DNA of 64,000 nt from Vibrio variabilis (GCF_003263785.1 NZ_JYJK01000130.1:124001-188000), one strand, 5' to 3'. Shown: positions 1 through 8,919, counted from the stretch's first letter. Notes: generated by a model not told the origin, from the sequence alone. Translations and numbers: made by a program.

Positions 1-314
1 GTCCATTGCTCCAGTCGCTGCTGCGCCGATTCAACGCCACAAAGCCAAATCCAATCCGGCATCGGCTCTGCGTCCAATTGACTCAGCATGTCCGGCGTAA
101 TATGTAGCGCCTGGGACAGTTCAAGCTTCATCGCTTTGAGGATCTTTTCGAAAAAGGCAACCTTGTCGCCCTGTGGTTTCATAGACGAAACAAGTAACAA
201 CTGACAAGATTCGGGCAGAGAAAAGCGAGCTTGAGCACTGTGCGGTAGTCGCTCAGGGTGCGTCAACTCCCAGGTCTGGATCCCCATCAACTGTAACGTC
301 GTGCGGTTGTGCAT
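1..314 (-). CDS. holD: DNA polymerase III psi subunit HolD (partial, 3' end outside window)
   Basis: HolD (psi) links the clamp-loader chi subunit to the gamma complex and helps contact SSB during replication. About 104 residues are visible from an ATG at 312-314; the C-terminal part lies beyond base 1 (family length about 135). The opening (MHNRTTLQLMGIQTWELTHP) and a later run SCQLLLVSS follow the psi pattern of an N-terminal chi-binding segment followed by a small alpha/beta domain. The assignment also fits its place upstream of the yhbS/ubiT region in Vibrio. The sequence is poorly conserved across the family, so the call rests on the N-terminal pattern plus synteny. Confidence 0.8.
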   Translation of the reverse strand, partial: MHNRTTLQLMGIQTWELTHPERLPHSAQARFSLPESCQLLLVSSMKPQGDKVAFFEKILKAMKLELSQALHITPDMLSQLDAEPMPDWIWLCGVESAQQRLEQW

Positions 315-374
315 AGATTGGCCTCTATCTCAGGTTTGAGCAAAGATGTTGCGCCGTTTGAGGCAATTGAGCGA

Positions 375-403
375 AGTGTAACAGAGCAGGTAAGGTTAGC
401 CAA
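375..403 (-). promoter_or_regulatory. Candidate sigma-70 promoter of holD
   Basis: On the minus strand a TTGGCT -35 (398-403) and a TACACT -10 (375-380) are separated by exactly 17 bases and lie about 60 bases ahead of the holD start. Spacing and position fit; the hexamers are only moderately close to consensus. Confidence 0.5.
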
Positions 404-497
404 ACGGCAAGCCATTCCAAAAACGGACGTAAGTTAAAATAATATGTAGCCATAAGGGTATGGCCTACGATAGACGACAAGCTTGAACTGAGAACAA

Positions 498-1013
498 TTA
501 CAGCTCTAAAAATTCAGGACTGTACTCAATGGTGCCCGTTTTGCCTTCCAATAAGTCTGTAATCGCTTGCTCGGTTAATGATTTCACTTGGAATGCGCCT
601 TCTGGTACTTCCCACTGGCACTTTAGGCCAAACTCACTGGCAGAGGTAAAACCAAATTTCGAGTAGTAATTCGGGTCACCAAGCACTGCACATGCGGGAT
701 AACCAAAATCGAGTAACGTTTCGAATGCCTCTTTAACCAACGCTTTCGCGATACCCTGACCTTGGTGTGACGTCGCCACAGCAAGTGGTGCAAGCCCTTG
801 CCAAGACAGCTCTTCGCCATCTATCGATACTGGTGAAAACAGGACATGACCAATCACCTCGCCTTCGTCACTACAAGCAACCAAAGAGAGCGTTAAACGG
901 CTGTTTTCACGCAGCGCCATGACCAGATTGGCTTCGGCGTCGGTGTCAAATACCGACTTCAGTAGGCGGTCAATCGCCAGTATATCGGCAGGTGCCTCAG
1001 TTCGAATAAGCAT
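498..1013 (-). CDS. yhbS: GNAT-family N-acetyltransferase YhbS
   Basis: A 171-residue acetyltransferase of the COG3153/YhbS type, which transfers an acetyl group from acetyl-CoA. Whatever its physiological substrate, it is not evident from sequence. The GNAT acetyl-CoA loop is clear (Q/RxxGxG/A as HQGQGIAKALV, about residues 83-93), followed by LGDPNYYSKFGF, which is typical of YhbS. It sits 12 bases downstream of ubiT in the same direction, the same pair as yhbT-yhbS in E. coli, so the two are probably co-transcribed. Length and ends match the family. Confidence 0.9.
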   Translation of the reverse strand: MLIRTEAPADILAIDRLLKSVFDTDAEANLVMALRENSRLTLSLVACSDEGEVIGHVLFSPVSIDGEELSWQGLAPLAVATSHQGQGIAKALVKEAFETLLDFGYPACAVLGDPNYYSKFGFTSASEFGLKCQWEVPEGAFQVKSLTEQAITDLLEGKTGTIEYSPEFLEL

Positions 1014-1025
1014 TAGACACCTCTT

Positions 1026-1523
1026 TTACGTCAGGTACGGGTTGCAACCTTTATGTACAAACTCAGCTAAGTGCATGAGTGCAGATAGCATCGGCTTTGG
1101 CAGCGCATCAAGATCGACACTGTCCATCAAGTTTTTCACTTCTAAACCTAACTCAGTGTCGCCTTCGATACTTAAACGGCGCTGGAAGAATAACGTATCA
1201 GGGTCTTCTTTACGACCAGCAATCAAAACTAAGTCATTGAGATTTCCACTGAAGCTGACATCTTCTTGTGGCTCAAAATCAGCAACAATCAGCGATTCAT
1301 CACTGTAGGAAATGTACCAACTGAGGTTTAGATCACGAATATGGACTTTCAACCACTTATCTTCAAGAAACTCGAAGTCACCGTCCTCAAGTGCTTCTTT
1401 AAAAACGGTTTTTAGTCCTTCAAGCAGGGCACGGTTCTGAATTTTGTTCGGCAGAAAATGGACTGGAGATCGCAAAATTTGTGCTGCGTTTTTAACTAGT
1501 TGACTACGAATCTTGTCTAACAC
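1026..1523 (-). CDS. ubiT: Anaerobic ubiquinone biosynthesis accessory factor UbiT (SCP2 domain)
   Basis: UbiT (formerly YhbT) is a lipid-binding SCP2-domain protein. In E. coli it is required, with UbiU and UbiV, for oxygen-independent ubiquinone synthesis. The 165-residue product keeps the family signature RKEDPDTLFFQRRLSIEGDT (about residues 104-123) followed by ELGLEVKNLMDS. UbiU and UbiV lie on the other strand 2.4 kb away, separated by a c-di-GMP gene, so the three-protein pathway is complete in this window. The ATG at 1521-1523 gives the family N-terminus MLDKIRSQL. Confidence 0.93.
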   Translation of the reverse strand: MLDKIRSQLVKNAAQILRSPVHFLPNKIQNRALLEGLKTVFKEALEDGDFEFLEDKWLKVHIRDLNLSWYISYSDESLIVADFEPQEDVSFSGNLNDLVLIAGRKEDPDTLFFQRRLSIEGDTELGLEVKNLMDSVDLDALPKPMLSALMHLAEFVHKGCNPYLT

Positions 1524-1702
1524 GCGGTTTTTCCGTTAGTTTGTACTTAAGAAACGCCATAATACGGTATTCGTACAAAAAAAATCCTGTTGTGCGTCAA
1601 AAATTTTTTGCTTTTGTCTTAACCCTTTCCTAACCGATAAATCACAGTTATAGTGTGTGGGTTACTGATATATAAGCGCTTCAGAGAACTGGTAGTACAT
1701 TG

Positions 1703-3742
1703 ATGTCATCCAAATTGTTAAAGGAATACTTTGCTAAGTTAACGTCTAATAGCCCCTTCTTTTTTGCTATTTTAGACGACGAGCACCGTTATTGGATGGT
1801 CAATGATCGCTACTGCGATGTGGCCGGTCTTACCCACAGCGACCTCATTGGTATGAATGATCATGAGGTACTTGGCACCCGTTTCTACCACCAGCTCAAA
1901 CCTTATTACGAACGCGCTTTTCTTGGTGAGTCGATTGAAGCGGAAGTGACTCTCGACGAATCCGACATCGAATCCAGCCTGCATTTTAGTGTCTCTCCCA
2001 TTGAGCTCAATGGTGTGGTCGAGTATGTGGTTTTTCATGCCATTGATACTTCTGAAAAGCAGATCATTACCCGTTCACTCGAAGAGTCTGAAACTAAGTT
2101 TTTAAAGCTGACGGAGCTGATTCCTGACGGACTATTATTGGTCGAAGACGGTTGTATTATCTCAGCCAACCCAGCTTCAGCGCGACTATTTGGTTATTCA
2201 AGTCAAAGTGATTTACTTGGCGAGTCTCTCACGCGTTTGCTTCGCAACGAAACTGATAACCAACGAGTGCAGCTCGATCTGCATCAGGTCAACGCCAAAG
2301 AACCCCTGCACTTTATGACCAGTGAGTATTGTGGCATCCAGCGACGCTTGGTGCTGCATGTCGACACTGCGAATTTATTTGGCGCCAATGCGCATTTGAT
2401 CTTAGTGCAAGACCTCGATGAAAAGCCAAACCCAGTGACACAAACCAGTCACGAAGATGCCAACATTGATGCGCTAACGAAACTCTATAACCGACTTGGT
2501 TTTACCCGCTGTCTCGATCATTTTATTGAAGCAGGTACGCCGTTTGTCATGCTCTACCTGGACATAGACAACTTTAAGAATATCAACGATTCACTTGGCC
2601 ACCACATTGGCGACCGAGTGATCCAAGAAGTGTCGGCACGCCTTAAGCGCTACTTACCACAAGAAGCGGTATTAGCTCACTTGGGCGGCGATGAATTTGG
2701 CATCATTTTGCCTGAGCCCGATAGCAATATCGCTGCCGACGAACTGGCAGAGAAAATCATCGGCTTGATTAATCAGCCCTTTGATCTACACCACTTTAGC
2801 AAACGACTCGCCTGCTCCATCGGTAGCGTACAATCACCAAACGACGGCAATGATGCACGTATCCTGCTGCAAAATGCCGACACTGCGATGTACGAAGCCA
2901 AAGCGCGCGGGCGCAACCGGTTAGTGAAGTTCAATGACCAGATGAACAAAGAGGCGCGAATGCGTCTATGGTTGGAAATTGAACTGCAAAAAGCGCTGCA
3001 ACAAAATGGCCTCGAGGTTTGGTATCAGCCTAAAGTTAATGCGCGCGATTTCAGCATCAATGGCGCAGAAGCTCTGGTACGTTGGAAGCACCCTGTGGAA
3101 GGCTATATCAGCCCAGCCTCTTTCATCCCAGTTGCTGAGCAAGCGGGCTTGATCGAAAGCCTTGGCCGTGTAGTCATGCGCGATGTGTTCACTACAGTAA
3201 AACGCTGGAAACTACAGGGCATTTTGCCGGGACGTGTGGCGATCAACTTGTCCCCTGAGCAATTTGGCAACCCTAAGCTGATTGATTATATGGAGCGCTT
3301 GCTGCGAAGCACTGGACTCGATCCCAGCTGCATTACCTTCGAGCTGACCGAAAGTGCCGTCATGAGCAACAGCGAACATACACTGCAAATGCTGAACTCC
3401 ATTAAAAAGCTTGGTTTTGCACTGTCAATTGATGACTTCGGTACGGGCTACTCTTCGCTCTCGTATCTCGCTCATTTCCCTATTGATGAACTTAAGATCG
3501 ACCGCGCATTCATCATGGATATTGATACCCTGCCTAAGCAGCTAACGGTGATTGAAAACATCATTAATTTAGGTAAATCACTTAACTTGTCGGTTGTGGC
3601 CGAAGGGGTGGAAACGCGTCATCAGGCGACACTGCTGTCAAATCTTAACTGTAACTCGATTCAGGGTTTCCACTTCCACCGCCCGCAACCTAAGCACGAA
3701 GTGGAAGCGCTATTTGCCCAAAATCGTCGCCACCGAAACTAG
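1703..3742 (+). CDS. rocS: PAS-PAS-GGDEF-EAL cyclic-di-GMP protein (RocS type)
   Basis: A 679-residue cytoplasmic signalling protein with two PAS-like regions (about residues 10-118 and 130-240), a GGDEF domain with intact motif (about 328-332) and an EAL domain (about 456-458). The EAL half keeps the catalytic set: EAL, the NLS asparagine, FELTES, DDFGTGYSSL, the lysine of LKIDR and the EGVET glutamate. It should therefore be phosphodiesterase-competent. The usual RxxD inhibitory site ahead of GGDEF is absent, so any cyclase activity would lack product feedback through that site. Its location between ubiT and ubiU matches V. cholerae RocS (VC0653) as I recall it. ATG 1703 is preferred; a TTG at 1700 is in frame. 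Confidence 0.85.
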   Translation: MSSKLLKEYFAKLTSNSPFFFAILDDEHRYWMVNDRYCDVAGLTHSDLIGMNDHEVLGTRFYHQLKPYYERAFLGESIEAEVTLDESDIESSLHFSVSPIELNGVVEYVVFHAIDTSEKQIITRSLEESETKFLKLTELIPDGLLLVEDGCIISANPASARLFGYSSQSDLLGESLTRLLRNETDNQRVQLDLHQVNAKEPLHFMTSEYCGIQRRLVLHVDTANLFGANAHLILVQDLDEKPNPVTQTSHEDANIDALTKLYNRLGFTRCLDHFIEAGTPFVMLYLDIDNFKNINDSLGHHIGDRVIQEVSARLKRYLPQEAVLAHLGGDEFGIILPEPDSNIAADELAEKIIGLINQPFDLHHFSKRLACSIGSVQSPNDGNDARILLQNADTAMYEAKARGRNRLVKFNDQMNKEARMRLWLEIELQKALQQNGLEVWYQPKVNARDFSINGAEALVRWKHPVEGYISPASFIPVAEQAGLIESLGRVVMRDVFTTVKRWKLQGILPGRVAINLSPEQFGNPKLIDYMERLLRSTGLDPSCITFELTESAVMSNSEHTLQMLNSIKKLGFALSIDDFGTGYSSLSYLAHFPIDELKIDRAFIMDIDTLPKQLTVIENIINLGKSLNLSVVAEGVETRHQATLLSNLNCNSIQGFHFHRPQPKHEVEALFAQNRRHRN

Positions 3743-3828
3743 TTATCATTGTTATCCAAAGAGGCCAGATGTTGACCTTTCAGCAAACTTACCTCTTTGG
3801 TGTTAATTCATTGCTTATTAAGCGAAAC

Positions 3829-3870
3829 CTGCCTTATATCAAACTCGCCTACAGTAACTTTTCATAAAAT
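3829..3870 (+). promoter_or_regulatory. Candidate ubiUV promoter with a degenerate FNR-like site
   Basis: A TAAAAT -10 at 3865-3870 predicts transcription starting near 3877, 27 bases before ubiU. Centred about 41.5 bases upstream is CTGCC-ttat-ATCAA (3829-3842). Its right arm matches the FNR half-site perfectly and its left arm poorly (7 of 10 positions overall). FNR control of ubiUV is established in E. coli; its use here is inference. Confidence 0.35.
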
Positions 3871-3903
3871 GCGCTTTACTGACAGAATTATGGTATTGAG
3901 CAT

Positions 3904-4917
3904 ATGGAACTCTTATGCCCAGCGGGTAACTTACCTGCATTAAAAACGGCAATTGATTGCGGTGCCGACGCCGTCTATATCGGCTTTAAAGACGACACCA
4001 ATGCCCGTCACTTTGCGGGTCTTAACTTTACAGGTAAGAAGCTTGAGCGCGCGGCTCAATATGTTCACGACCACAACAAGAAACTGCACATTGCACTGAA
4101 CACGTTCGCCCACCCGAATGGATTTGAACGCTGGACTAACGCGGTCGACCAAGCCGCCGATCTCGGTGTGGATGCGTTGATCGTTGCCGATATCGCCGTG
4201 CTGGATTATGCCGCGAACAAATATCCGGATCTTGAACTGCACCTTTCAGTTCAAGCGTCAGCGACCAACGTGGCGGCCATCGACTTCTATCACAAGAACT
4301 TCAACGTCAAACGTGTGGTACTGCCACGCGTGCTGTCGATCCACCAAGTAAAACAGCTCTCTCGAAACATGACATCTGACGTCGAGTTAGAAGTGTTTGC
4401 CTTTGGCAGTCTTTGCATTATGTCTGAAGGTCGCTGCTATCTTTCTTCTTACCTTACAGGCGAATCACCAAACACAGTAGGTGCATGTTCTCCAGCAAAA
4501 TACGTTCGCTGGCAAGAAACTGAAACCGGCCTAGAATCACGTCTAAATGACATTCTGATTGACCGCTATGCACAAGGTGAAAATGCCGGCTACCCGACTT
4601 TGTGTAAAGGCCGCTTTGAAGCGGAAGTGGATGGTGAGCGTAAGCGTTACCATGCTCTTGAAGAGCCAACCAGCCTGAATACCTTATCTATGCTGCCTGA
4701 ACTGTTTGCTGCCAATGTTGCCTCTGTGAAAATTGAAGGCCGCCAACGCAGCCCGGCCTACGTCGAGCAAGTGACGCGAACGTGGCGCGAAGCGATTGAT
4801 ATGTACCAACGTAATCCAGAGCAATACCAAGTAAAAGCAAGCTGGGACAGTGCTCTAGCCAACGTTTCTGAAGGTACACAAACCACACTCGGTGCTTACC
4901 ACCGTAAGTGGCAATAA
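3904..4917 (+). CDS. ubiU: Ubiquinone biosynthesis protein UbiU (U32 family, Fe-S)
   Basis: UbiU with UbiV forms a 4Fe-4S heterodimer needed for oxygen-independent hydroxylation steps of ubiquinone synthesis; the protein belongs to the U32 'peptidase' family. The 337-residue product starts MELLCPAGNLPALKTAIDCG, as in E. coli YhbU. Four cysteines at 171, 178, 195 and 234 occupy the spacing of the known cluster ligands (E. coli 169, 176, 193, 232). A 12-base gap separates it from ubiV, with AAGGAG within that gap, so the pair forms an operon. No oddities were seen. Confidence 0.96.
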   Translation: MELLCPAGNLPALKTAIDCGADAVYIGFKDDTNARHFAGLNFTGKKLERAAQYVHDHNKKLHIALNTFAHPNGFERWTNAVDQAADLGVDALIVADIAVLDYAANKYPDLELHLSVQASATNVAAIDFYHKNFNVKRVVLPRVLSIHQVKQLSRNMTSDVELEVFAFGSLCIMSEGRCYLSSYLTGESPNTVGACSPAKYVRWQETETGLESRLNDILIDRYAQGENAGYPTLCKGRFEAEVDGERKRYHALEEPTSLNTLSMLPELFAANVASVKIEGRQRSPAYVEQVTRTWREAIDMYQRNPEQYQVKASWDSALANVSEGTQTTLGAYHRKWQ

Positions 4918-4929
4918 GGAGCAAATCAC

Positions 4930-5808
4930 ATGAAATATGCATTAGGGCCACTGCTGTACTTTTGGCCAAAGCAAGATGTAGAGAGCTTCTACGAGCAAGC
5001 AAAATCGAGCTCTGCCGATATCATCTATCTGGGTGAGAGTGTTTGTTCTAAGCGCCGTGAGATGAAACCAGGACATTGGTTCGATATTGCAAAAGAACTC
5101 AGCGCATCGGGTAAGCAAGTGGTGCTGTCCACTATGGCACTGCTCGAAGCACCTAGTGAAGTGAATATCATGAAGAAGTACATTGACAACGGTGACTTTG
5201 CGATTGAAGCTAATGACGTGTCTGCTATCCAACTGGCTAGCGAAAGCAAGGTACCATTTGTCGTAGGACCTGCGGTCAACACCTACAACGCTCGTACGCT
5301 GCAGCTATTTGCTAAGCAAGGCATGATTCGTTGGTGTATGCCGGTTGAGCTATCACGAGAGTGGCTTGAGAACGCAATGAACCAAGCCGAAGACTTAGGT
5401 ATCCGCGGTCAATTCGAAGTAGAAGTGTTTAGCCACGGCTACCTGCCATTGGCTTACTCTGCACGCTGCTTCACTGCTCGCGCGGAAAACCGAGCAAAAG
5501 ATGACTGCGAAACCTGCTGTATTAAATACCCAACAGGCCTTCAAGTAGAGAGCCAAGAAGGTCAGGCAGTATTTAATCTAAATGGGATCCAAACCCAGTC
5601 AGGTTATCAGTACAACCTAATCAACGATCTTAAATCGATGGAAGGCTTGGTCGATGTTGCACGTCTGAGCCCACTTGGACTGGATACCTTTGCCGAAGTG
5701 GATCGTTTCAGAGCCAATGAAGACGGCAGCAATCCGCAAGCGTCGCTCGATCGTCAGTGCAACGGCTACTGGCATCAGATTGCTGGTCTCGATATCAAGC
5801 AAATCTAA
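4930..5808 (+). CDS. ubiV: Ubiquinone biosynthesis protein UbiV (U32 family, Fe-S)
   Basis: UbiV is the partner of UbiU in the anaerobic ubiquinone pathway. The 292-residue product carries cysteines at 39, 180, 193 and 197, exactly the positions that ligate the 4Fe-4S cluster in E. coli UbiV. A further cysteine at 196 makes a CxxCC motif. It begins MKYALGPLLYFWPK, typical of YhbV, and is preceded by an AAGGAGC ribosome-binding site. An intrinsic terminator follows immediately. Confidence 0.96.
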   Translation: MKYALGPLLYFWPKQDVESFYEQAKSSSADIIYLGESVCSKRREMKPGHWFDIAKELSASGKQVVLSTMALLEAPSEVNIMKKYIDNGDFAIEANDVSAIQLASESKVPFVVGPAVNTYNARTLQLFAKQGMIRWCMPVELSREWLENAMNQAEDLGIRGQFEVEVFSHGYLPLAYSARCFTARAENRAKDDCETCCIKYPTGLQVESQEGQAVFNLNGIQTQSGYQYNLINDLKSMEGLVDVARLSPLGLDTFAEVDRFRANEDGSNPQASLDRQCNGYWHQIAGLDIKQI

Positions 5809-5814
5809 ACAAAC

Positions 5815-5844
5815 GAGCCTCGCTAATCCGCGAGGCTCTTTTTT
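5815..5844 (+). terminator. Rho-independent terminator of ubiUV
   Basis: Inverted repeat GAGCCTCG / CGAGGCTC (5815-5822 and 5831-5838) followed by T6. It lies 7 bases after the ubiV stop and may also slow transcription of the convergent MATE gene. Confidence 0.85.
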
Positions 5845-5870
5845 AATGGCAATGTTCTGATTCAGTGATG

Positions 5871-7241
5871 TTAAACCGTTGCCGTCTCATAGCCGTTCGC
5901 ACGCAGCTTGCGAATGTCTTTCCACATCATGGCTCCAACTACCAAACTCAATGCGATGTTCGATAGAGGATACGCTATCCACACACCGTTCACTCCCCAA
6001 AGCTTTGGCATAGCGTAGAGGAATGGCAGTTGGATCAGCATGTTTCCTAATGTCACGAACAGCGCTTTTCGGTTGTGACTGATCGCTTGATAATATGCCG
6101 CAGCCACAACGATGAACCCATCAAGAAACATGGAGAACAAATGCAAGCGGATACCGACCACCGTATATTCGATAAGTTGTGGTTCACTGGAGTTAAACAC
6201 TGAAACGGCTTGGTAAGGAAACAAGTTAAGGAGTCCCACAAAAACCGCACCACCGAGCACGGAACTGAACATAGCGACATTGAACAGCTTACGCATGTTG
6301 TCTTCACGACGAGCGCCATAGTTGTAGCTCAATAGTGGCTGCATCGCATTTGCGATACCTTCGGCAATTAGATAATAGAAAGCAACGATATAACCCAGAA
6401 TAGCGTATGCGCCGACCAAGGTCATCGAGCCATACTCCGCAAACAGAGCATTATGCAGTGCTACCATAAAAGAGCCGTAGGCGTACATGAAGAAGCTTGC
6501 GATACCAATGGAGAATATCTTAGGTAGCAGTGGCCACTGGAACCTAAAATCACGCAGTGATAGGCGCATTTTCGCCTTCGAAGTAAAGAAGTATCCTACC
6601 CCCAACACGGTCACCACAGCTTGAGCTATCGCTGTTGCAAGCGCTGCACCGGTGAGTTCCCAATCGAGAACTGCAATAAACCAGTAATCGAGGACGATAT
6701 TAATCACCGCGCCAACTACCATCAAGACAGTCGCCATATTTGGGCTATCGTCATTTCTTAATAAGAAGGGCACGGCAATTGAGCCGAGAGTGAACACACC
6801 GCCTACGATCAAGATGTCGAGGTACTGCATCGCGAGATCGTACATGCGCCCCTGAGCACCTTGAATCAGGATCATCTTGTCGGCGTATTGCCAAAGTACG
6901 ACAGCAACAACAGGACTCAACGCTAGCAATGCCATTAAACCGGTTGCCAAAGCTTGCTTCGCACCCACAAGATCGCTCTCACCTTGCTTAATCGACGCCA
7001 GCGCTCCAGTACCGACACCAATCATCATGCCAAGGCCAAGAATGACACTAATCACTGGCCAGGCGACATTGATGCCCGCAAGGCCATCGCCTCCCATATA
7101 CTGCCCAATAAAGATGCCGTCTACCACTTGGTATAAACCGTTGACCAGCATAGCGGCTACGGTAGGTACGGCATAACGCCAAAACTGTTGGTAAATTGAT
7201 TTTTGATTCATCACGACGTTACTACGATTATTTGTTTTCAA
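5871..7241 (-). CDS. MATE-family multidrug efflux transporter
   Basis: An inner-membrane cation-coupled drug antiporter of the MATE superfamily (456 residues, about 12 membrane segments). The first half has the family-typical segment GLYQVVDGIFIGQYMGGDGLAGINVAWP (start near residue 35), and the protein is arranged as two homologous six-helix bundles. The gene lies directly downstream of a MarR-type regulator in the same direction, which suggests a regulator-pump operon. The 456-residue reading uses a TTG at 7239-7241 with a GAAG ribosome-binding site 6 bases ahead; an in-frame ATG at 7209-7211 (MNQKSIYQQF) is the alternative. The substrate cannot be inferred. Confidence 0.9.
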   Translation of the reverse strand: MKTNNRSNVVMNQKSIYQQFWRYAVPTVAAMLVNGLYQVVDGIFIGQYMGGDGLAGINVAWPVISVILGLGMMIGVGTGALASIKQGESDLVGAKQALATGLMALLALSPVVAVVLWQYADKMILIQGAQGRMYDLAMQYLDILIVGGVFTLGSIAVPFLLRNDDSPNMATVLMVVGAVINIVLDYWFIAVLDWELTGAALATAIAQAVVTVLGVGYFFTSKAKMRLSLRDFRFQWPLLPKIFSIGIASFFMYAYGSFMVALHNALFAEYGSMTLVGAYAILGYIVAFYYLIAEGIANAMQPLLSYNYGARREDNMRKLFNVAMFSSVLGGAVFVGLLNLFPYQAVSVFNSSEPQLIEYTVVGIRLHLFSMFLDGFIVVAAAYYQAISHNRKALFVTLGNMLIQLPFLYAMPKLWGVNGVWIAYPLSNIALSLVVGAMMWKDIRKLRANGYETATV

Positions 7242-7267
7242 GCGACTCTTCAGAGTCTTACTGTTGA

Positions 7268-7690
7268 TTAAGAACGAGCAGCAATTAGCGCTTTAGTCAG
7301 AAGCTGGTTGAGGGAGGTAAACTCGCTGTCTGTAAGGTTCGCCTTTAATTTATCAGCAACCACGCTATAAATTTCCAACTCTGACGCTAGAGGGATACGT
7401 GCCTTCTCTGTCAAAACCACCCGTTTAGCACGAGCGTCTTCTGGACACGCTAAACGCTCCACCAGTCCCTTCTTCTCCAACCGTTTGATCATATTGGTGG
7501 CTGACGGCTTGGACACCTCTAACTCTCGAGCCAAGTCAGTGAGCCTAATCGGTTCCTCAGAGGCTTGAACGGTTTTGAGATAGTCATATTCATTAAAGCT
7601 AAGGTGAGACAGTGGATCTTCTTTACAGTAACTGCGCCAAACCTTAGCCGTTAGGCGTTCCACTCTCTCTAAATTGACCTCTATAGACAT
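7268..7690 (-). CDS. MarR-family transcriptional regulator
   Basis: A 140-residue winged-helix repressor-type protein. The core helix-turn-helix (LTDLARELEVSKPSATNMIK, about 51-70) is followed by the wing segment (RLEKKGLVERLACPEDARAKRVVLT), which carries the MarR DxR pattern. It is the first gene of a leftward pair with the MATE pump 26 bases downstream, so it probably controls that pump in response to a small-molecule ligand. A short perfect inverted repeat lies just upstream of its start. The ligand is unknown. Confidence 0.9.
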   Translation of the reverse strand: MSIEVNLERVERLTAKVWRSYCKEDPLSHLSFNEYDYLKTVQASEEPIRLTDLARELEVSKPSATNMIKRLEKKGLVERLACPEDARAKRVVLTEKARIPLASELEIYSVVADKLKANLTDSEFTSLNQLLTKALIAARS

Positions 7691-7706
7691 TCATACCACC
7701 TATTAA

Positions 7707-7719
7707 TTAGCCTAGCTAA
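7707..7719. promoter_or_regulatory. Candidate MarR operator (TTAGC-cta-GCTAA)
   Basis: A perfect 5-bp inverted repeat with a 3-bp spacer, 17 bases upstream of the MarR start. Position and TTAG/CTAA arms resemble autoregulatory MarR-family sites; binding is inferred. Confidence 0.45.
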
Positions 7720-7756
7720 CTATATTAGGGCTATTGGAGATAAACTGCAACGCATA

Positions 7757-7785
7757 AAAAAACACCAGCATATCGCTGGTGTTTT
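7757..7785 (-). terminator. Rho-independent terminator of nlpI
   Basis: AACACCAGC / GCTGGTGTT hairpin (7761-7769, 7775-7783). On the minus strand it is followed by a T-rich run, 27 bases after the nlpI stop. Confidence 0.85.
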
Positions 7786-7810
7786 AATGTCTTAGATTTA
7801 TTGAGAGAAA

Positions 7811-8746
7811 CTAGGCGTCGCTTGGTTCTGCGCTCGATTGTTCTTCTTGTTGTTTCTTCGCTTCTTCTGCTTGCTGAGCTCGAACAATTTCAAAGATTTT
7901 GGTCAGCTCTAGGAATGCGTACTTATGCTCGGCGAAATCATACACATTTTGTGCGATAGCCAGCTTGTAGAGCGAAACTGCTGTTGGGTAGTCACCGTCG
8001 ATTTGATGACGCTTAGCAAGGTAGAAGTACACCTCAGTCAGACGCTCTGCCAGCACATTGTTGTCTCGGCTGCTCGCTAGGATCGCTTGGAATGCTTGCT
8101 CCTCTGACACTTGGTCAAGCATCAAGGCAACCAAAATCCAGCCCCAGTCGTTATTACGAGCAAGGTACTGCTTGTTTAAAGTAATTGCCGCTTCCGATGG
8201 GCTCGCCTCGCGAGAAATGATGTAAAGCCACAGCGCTCGGTACGGATCCGATGGGTTCTCTTGGTAGTAGCGCGTCATTCCTTCAATTGCTAGAGGAATG
8301 CGGTCGCCGTAATACAGTGCGATCGAACGGTTACGAAGTGCGTAAGAGTTGGCTGGATCGAGCTCTAAGCTTGAATCAAACGCTTCATAGGCTGAGTCAA
8401 AATCACCGATCTGAGTGAAGTATTGACCAACTTGGTTGAATACCACAGGCTGAGCTGGGTTTAATTGCAGTGATTGGTTGAAATCAAGCTGCGCCAAATC
8501 GCGCATACCTAGGCTATTGAAATAAGAGCCACGCTCAAAGTGCATTTTAGCGCGCACATCGTTTTCGAGATCGCTGCGCTGAAGTAACTGAGTCAGCCTT
8601 GCAACCTGTACTTCATATTGAACATTGGCTTGCAAAGGCACTGCCATTGGTGGATTTAGCCACTGCTGATCTTGCGTTGATGAGTTGGATGCACAACCCG
8701 TCACGACGGCCACTAAACTCAATCCTAAGATTCGAAACCACTTCAC
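7811..8746 (-). CDS. nlpI: Lipoprotein NlpI (TPR adaptor)
   Basis: NlpI is an outer-membrane-anchored tetratricopeptide lipoprotein that scaffolds peptidoglycan hydrolases and delivers them to the Prc protease. The chosen GTG at 8744-8746 has an AGGAGA ribosome-binding site 8 bases upstream and gives a signal peptide ending in a lipobox (VVTGC, lipidated Cys at residue 18). Mature TPR repeats begin around residue 60 (MRDLAQLDFNQSLQLNP, then GDFDSAYEAFDSSLELDP). The 311-residue length is slightly above E. coli (294). An upstream ATG in the same frame would add 52 residues and bury the signal peptide, so it is rejected. The gene follows pnp, as in E. coli. Confidence 0.95.
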   Translation of the reverse strand: MKWFRILGLSLVAVVTGCASNSSTQDQQWLNPPMAVPLQANVQYEVQVARLTQLLQRSDLENDVRAKMHFERGSYFNSLGMRDLAQLDFNQSLQLNPAQPVVFNQVGQYFTQIGDFDSAYEAFDSSLELDPANSYALRNRSIALYYGDRIPLAIEGMTRYYQENPSDPYRALWLYIISREASPSEAAITLNKQYLARNNDWGWILVALMLDQVSEEQAFQAILASSRDNNVLAERLTEVYFYLAKRHQIDGDYPTAVSLYKLAIAQNVYDFAEHKYAFLELTKIFEIVRAQQAEEAKKQQEEQSSAEPSDA

Positions 8747-8855
8747 TATATTCTTCTCCTTAATGCCTGCTATCGCTAAGCGTAACCGACGGCTTTTATT
8801 TAATTTTTTTGCCATGCTGCTTAATGGGTATAGCAGGTAATTTCCTTCGCGCACT

Positions 8856-8878
8856 AAAAAAGGGGCGATTGCCCCCTC
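8856..8878 (-). terminator. Rho-independent terminator of pnp
   Basis: GGGGC / GCCCC hairpin (8862-8866, 8871-8875) with T6 on the minus strand (8856-8861), about 45 bases after the pnp stop. Confidence 0.85.
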
Positions 8879-8919
8879 TTTATAGCATGCTTTTAGACGC
8901 AATGGTCTAGAAATGCGAA

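Noticed and set aside
8747..8902. Upstream in-frame extension of nlpI
   Set aside because: It would add 52 residues before the signal peptide and pass through the pnp terminator; the GTG at 8746 has a far better ribosome-binding site.
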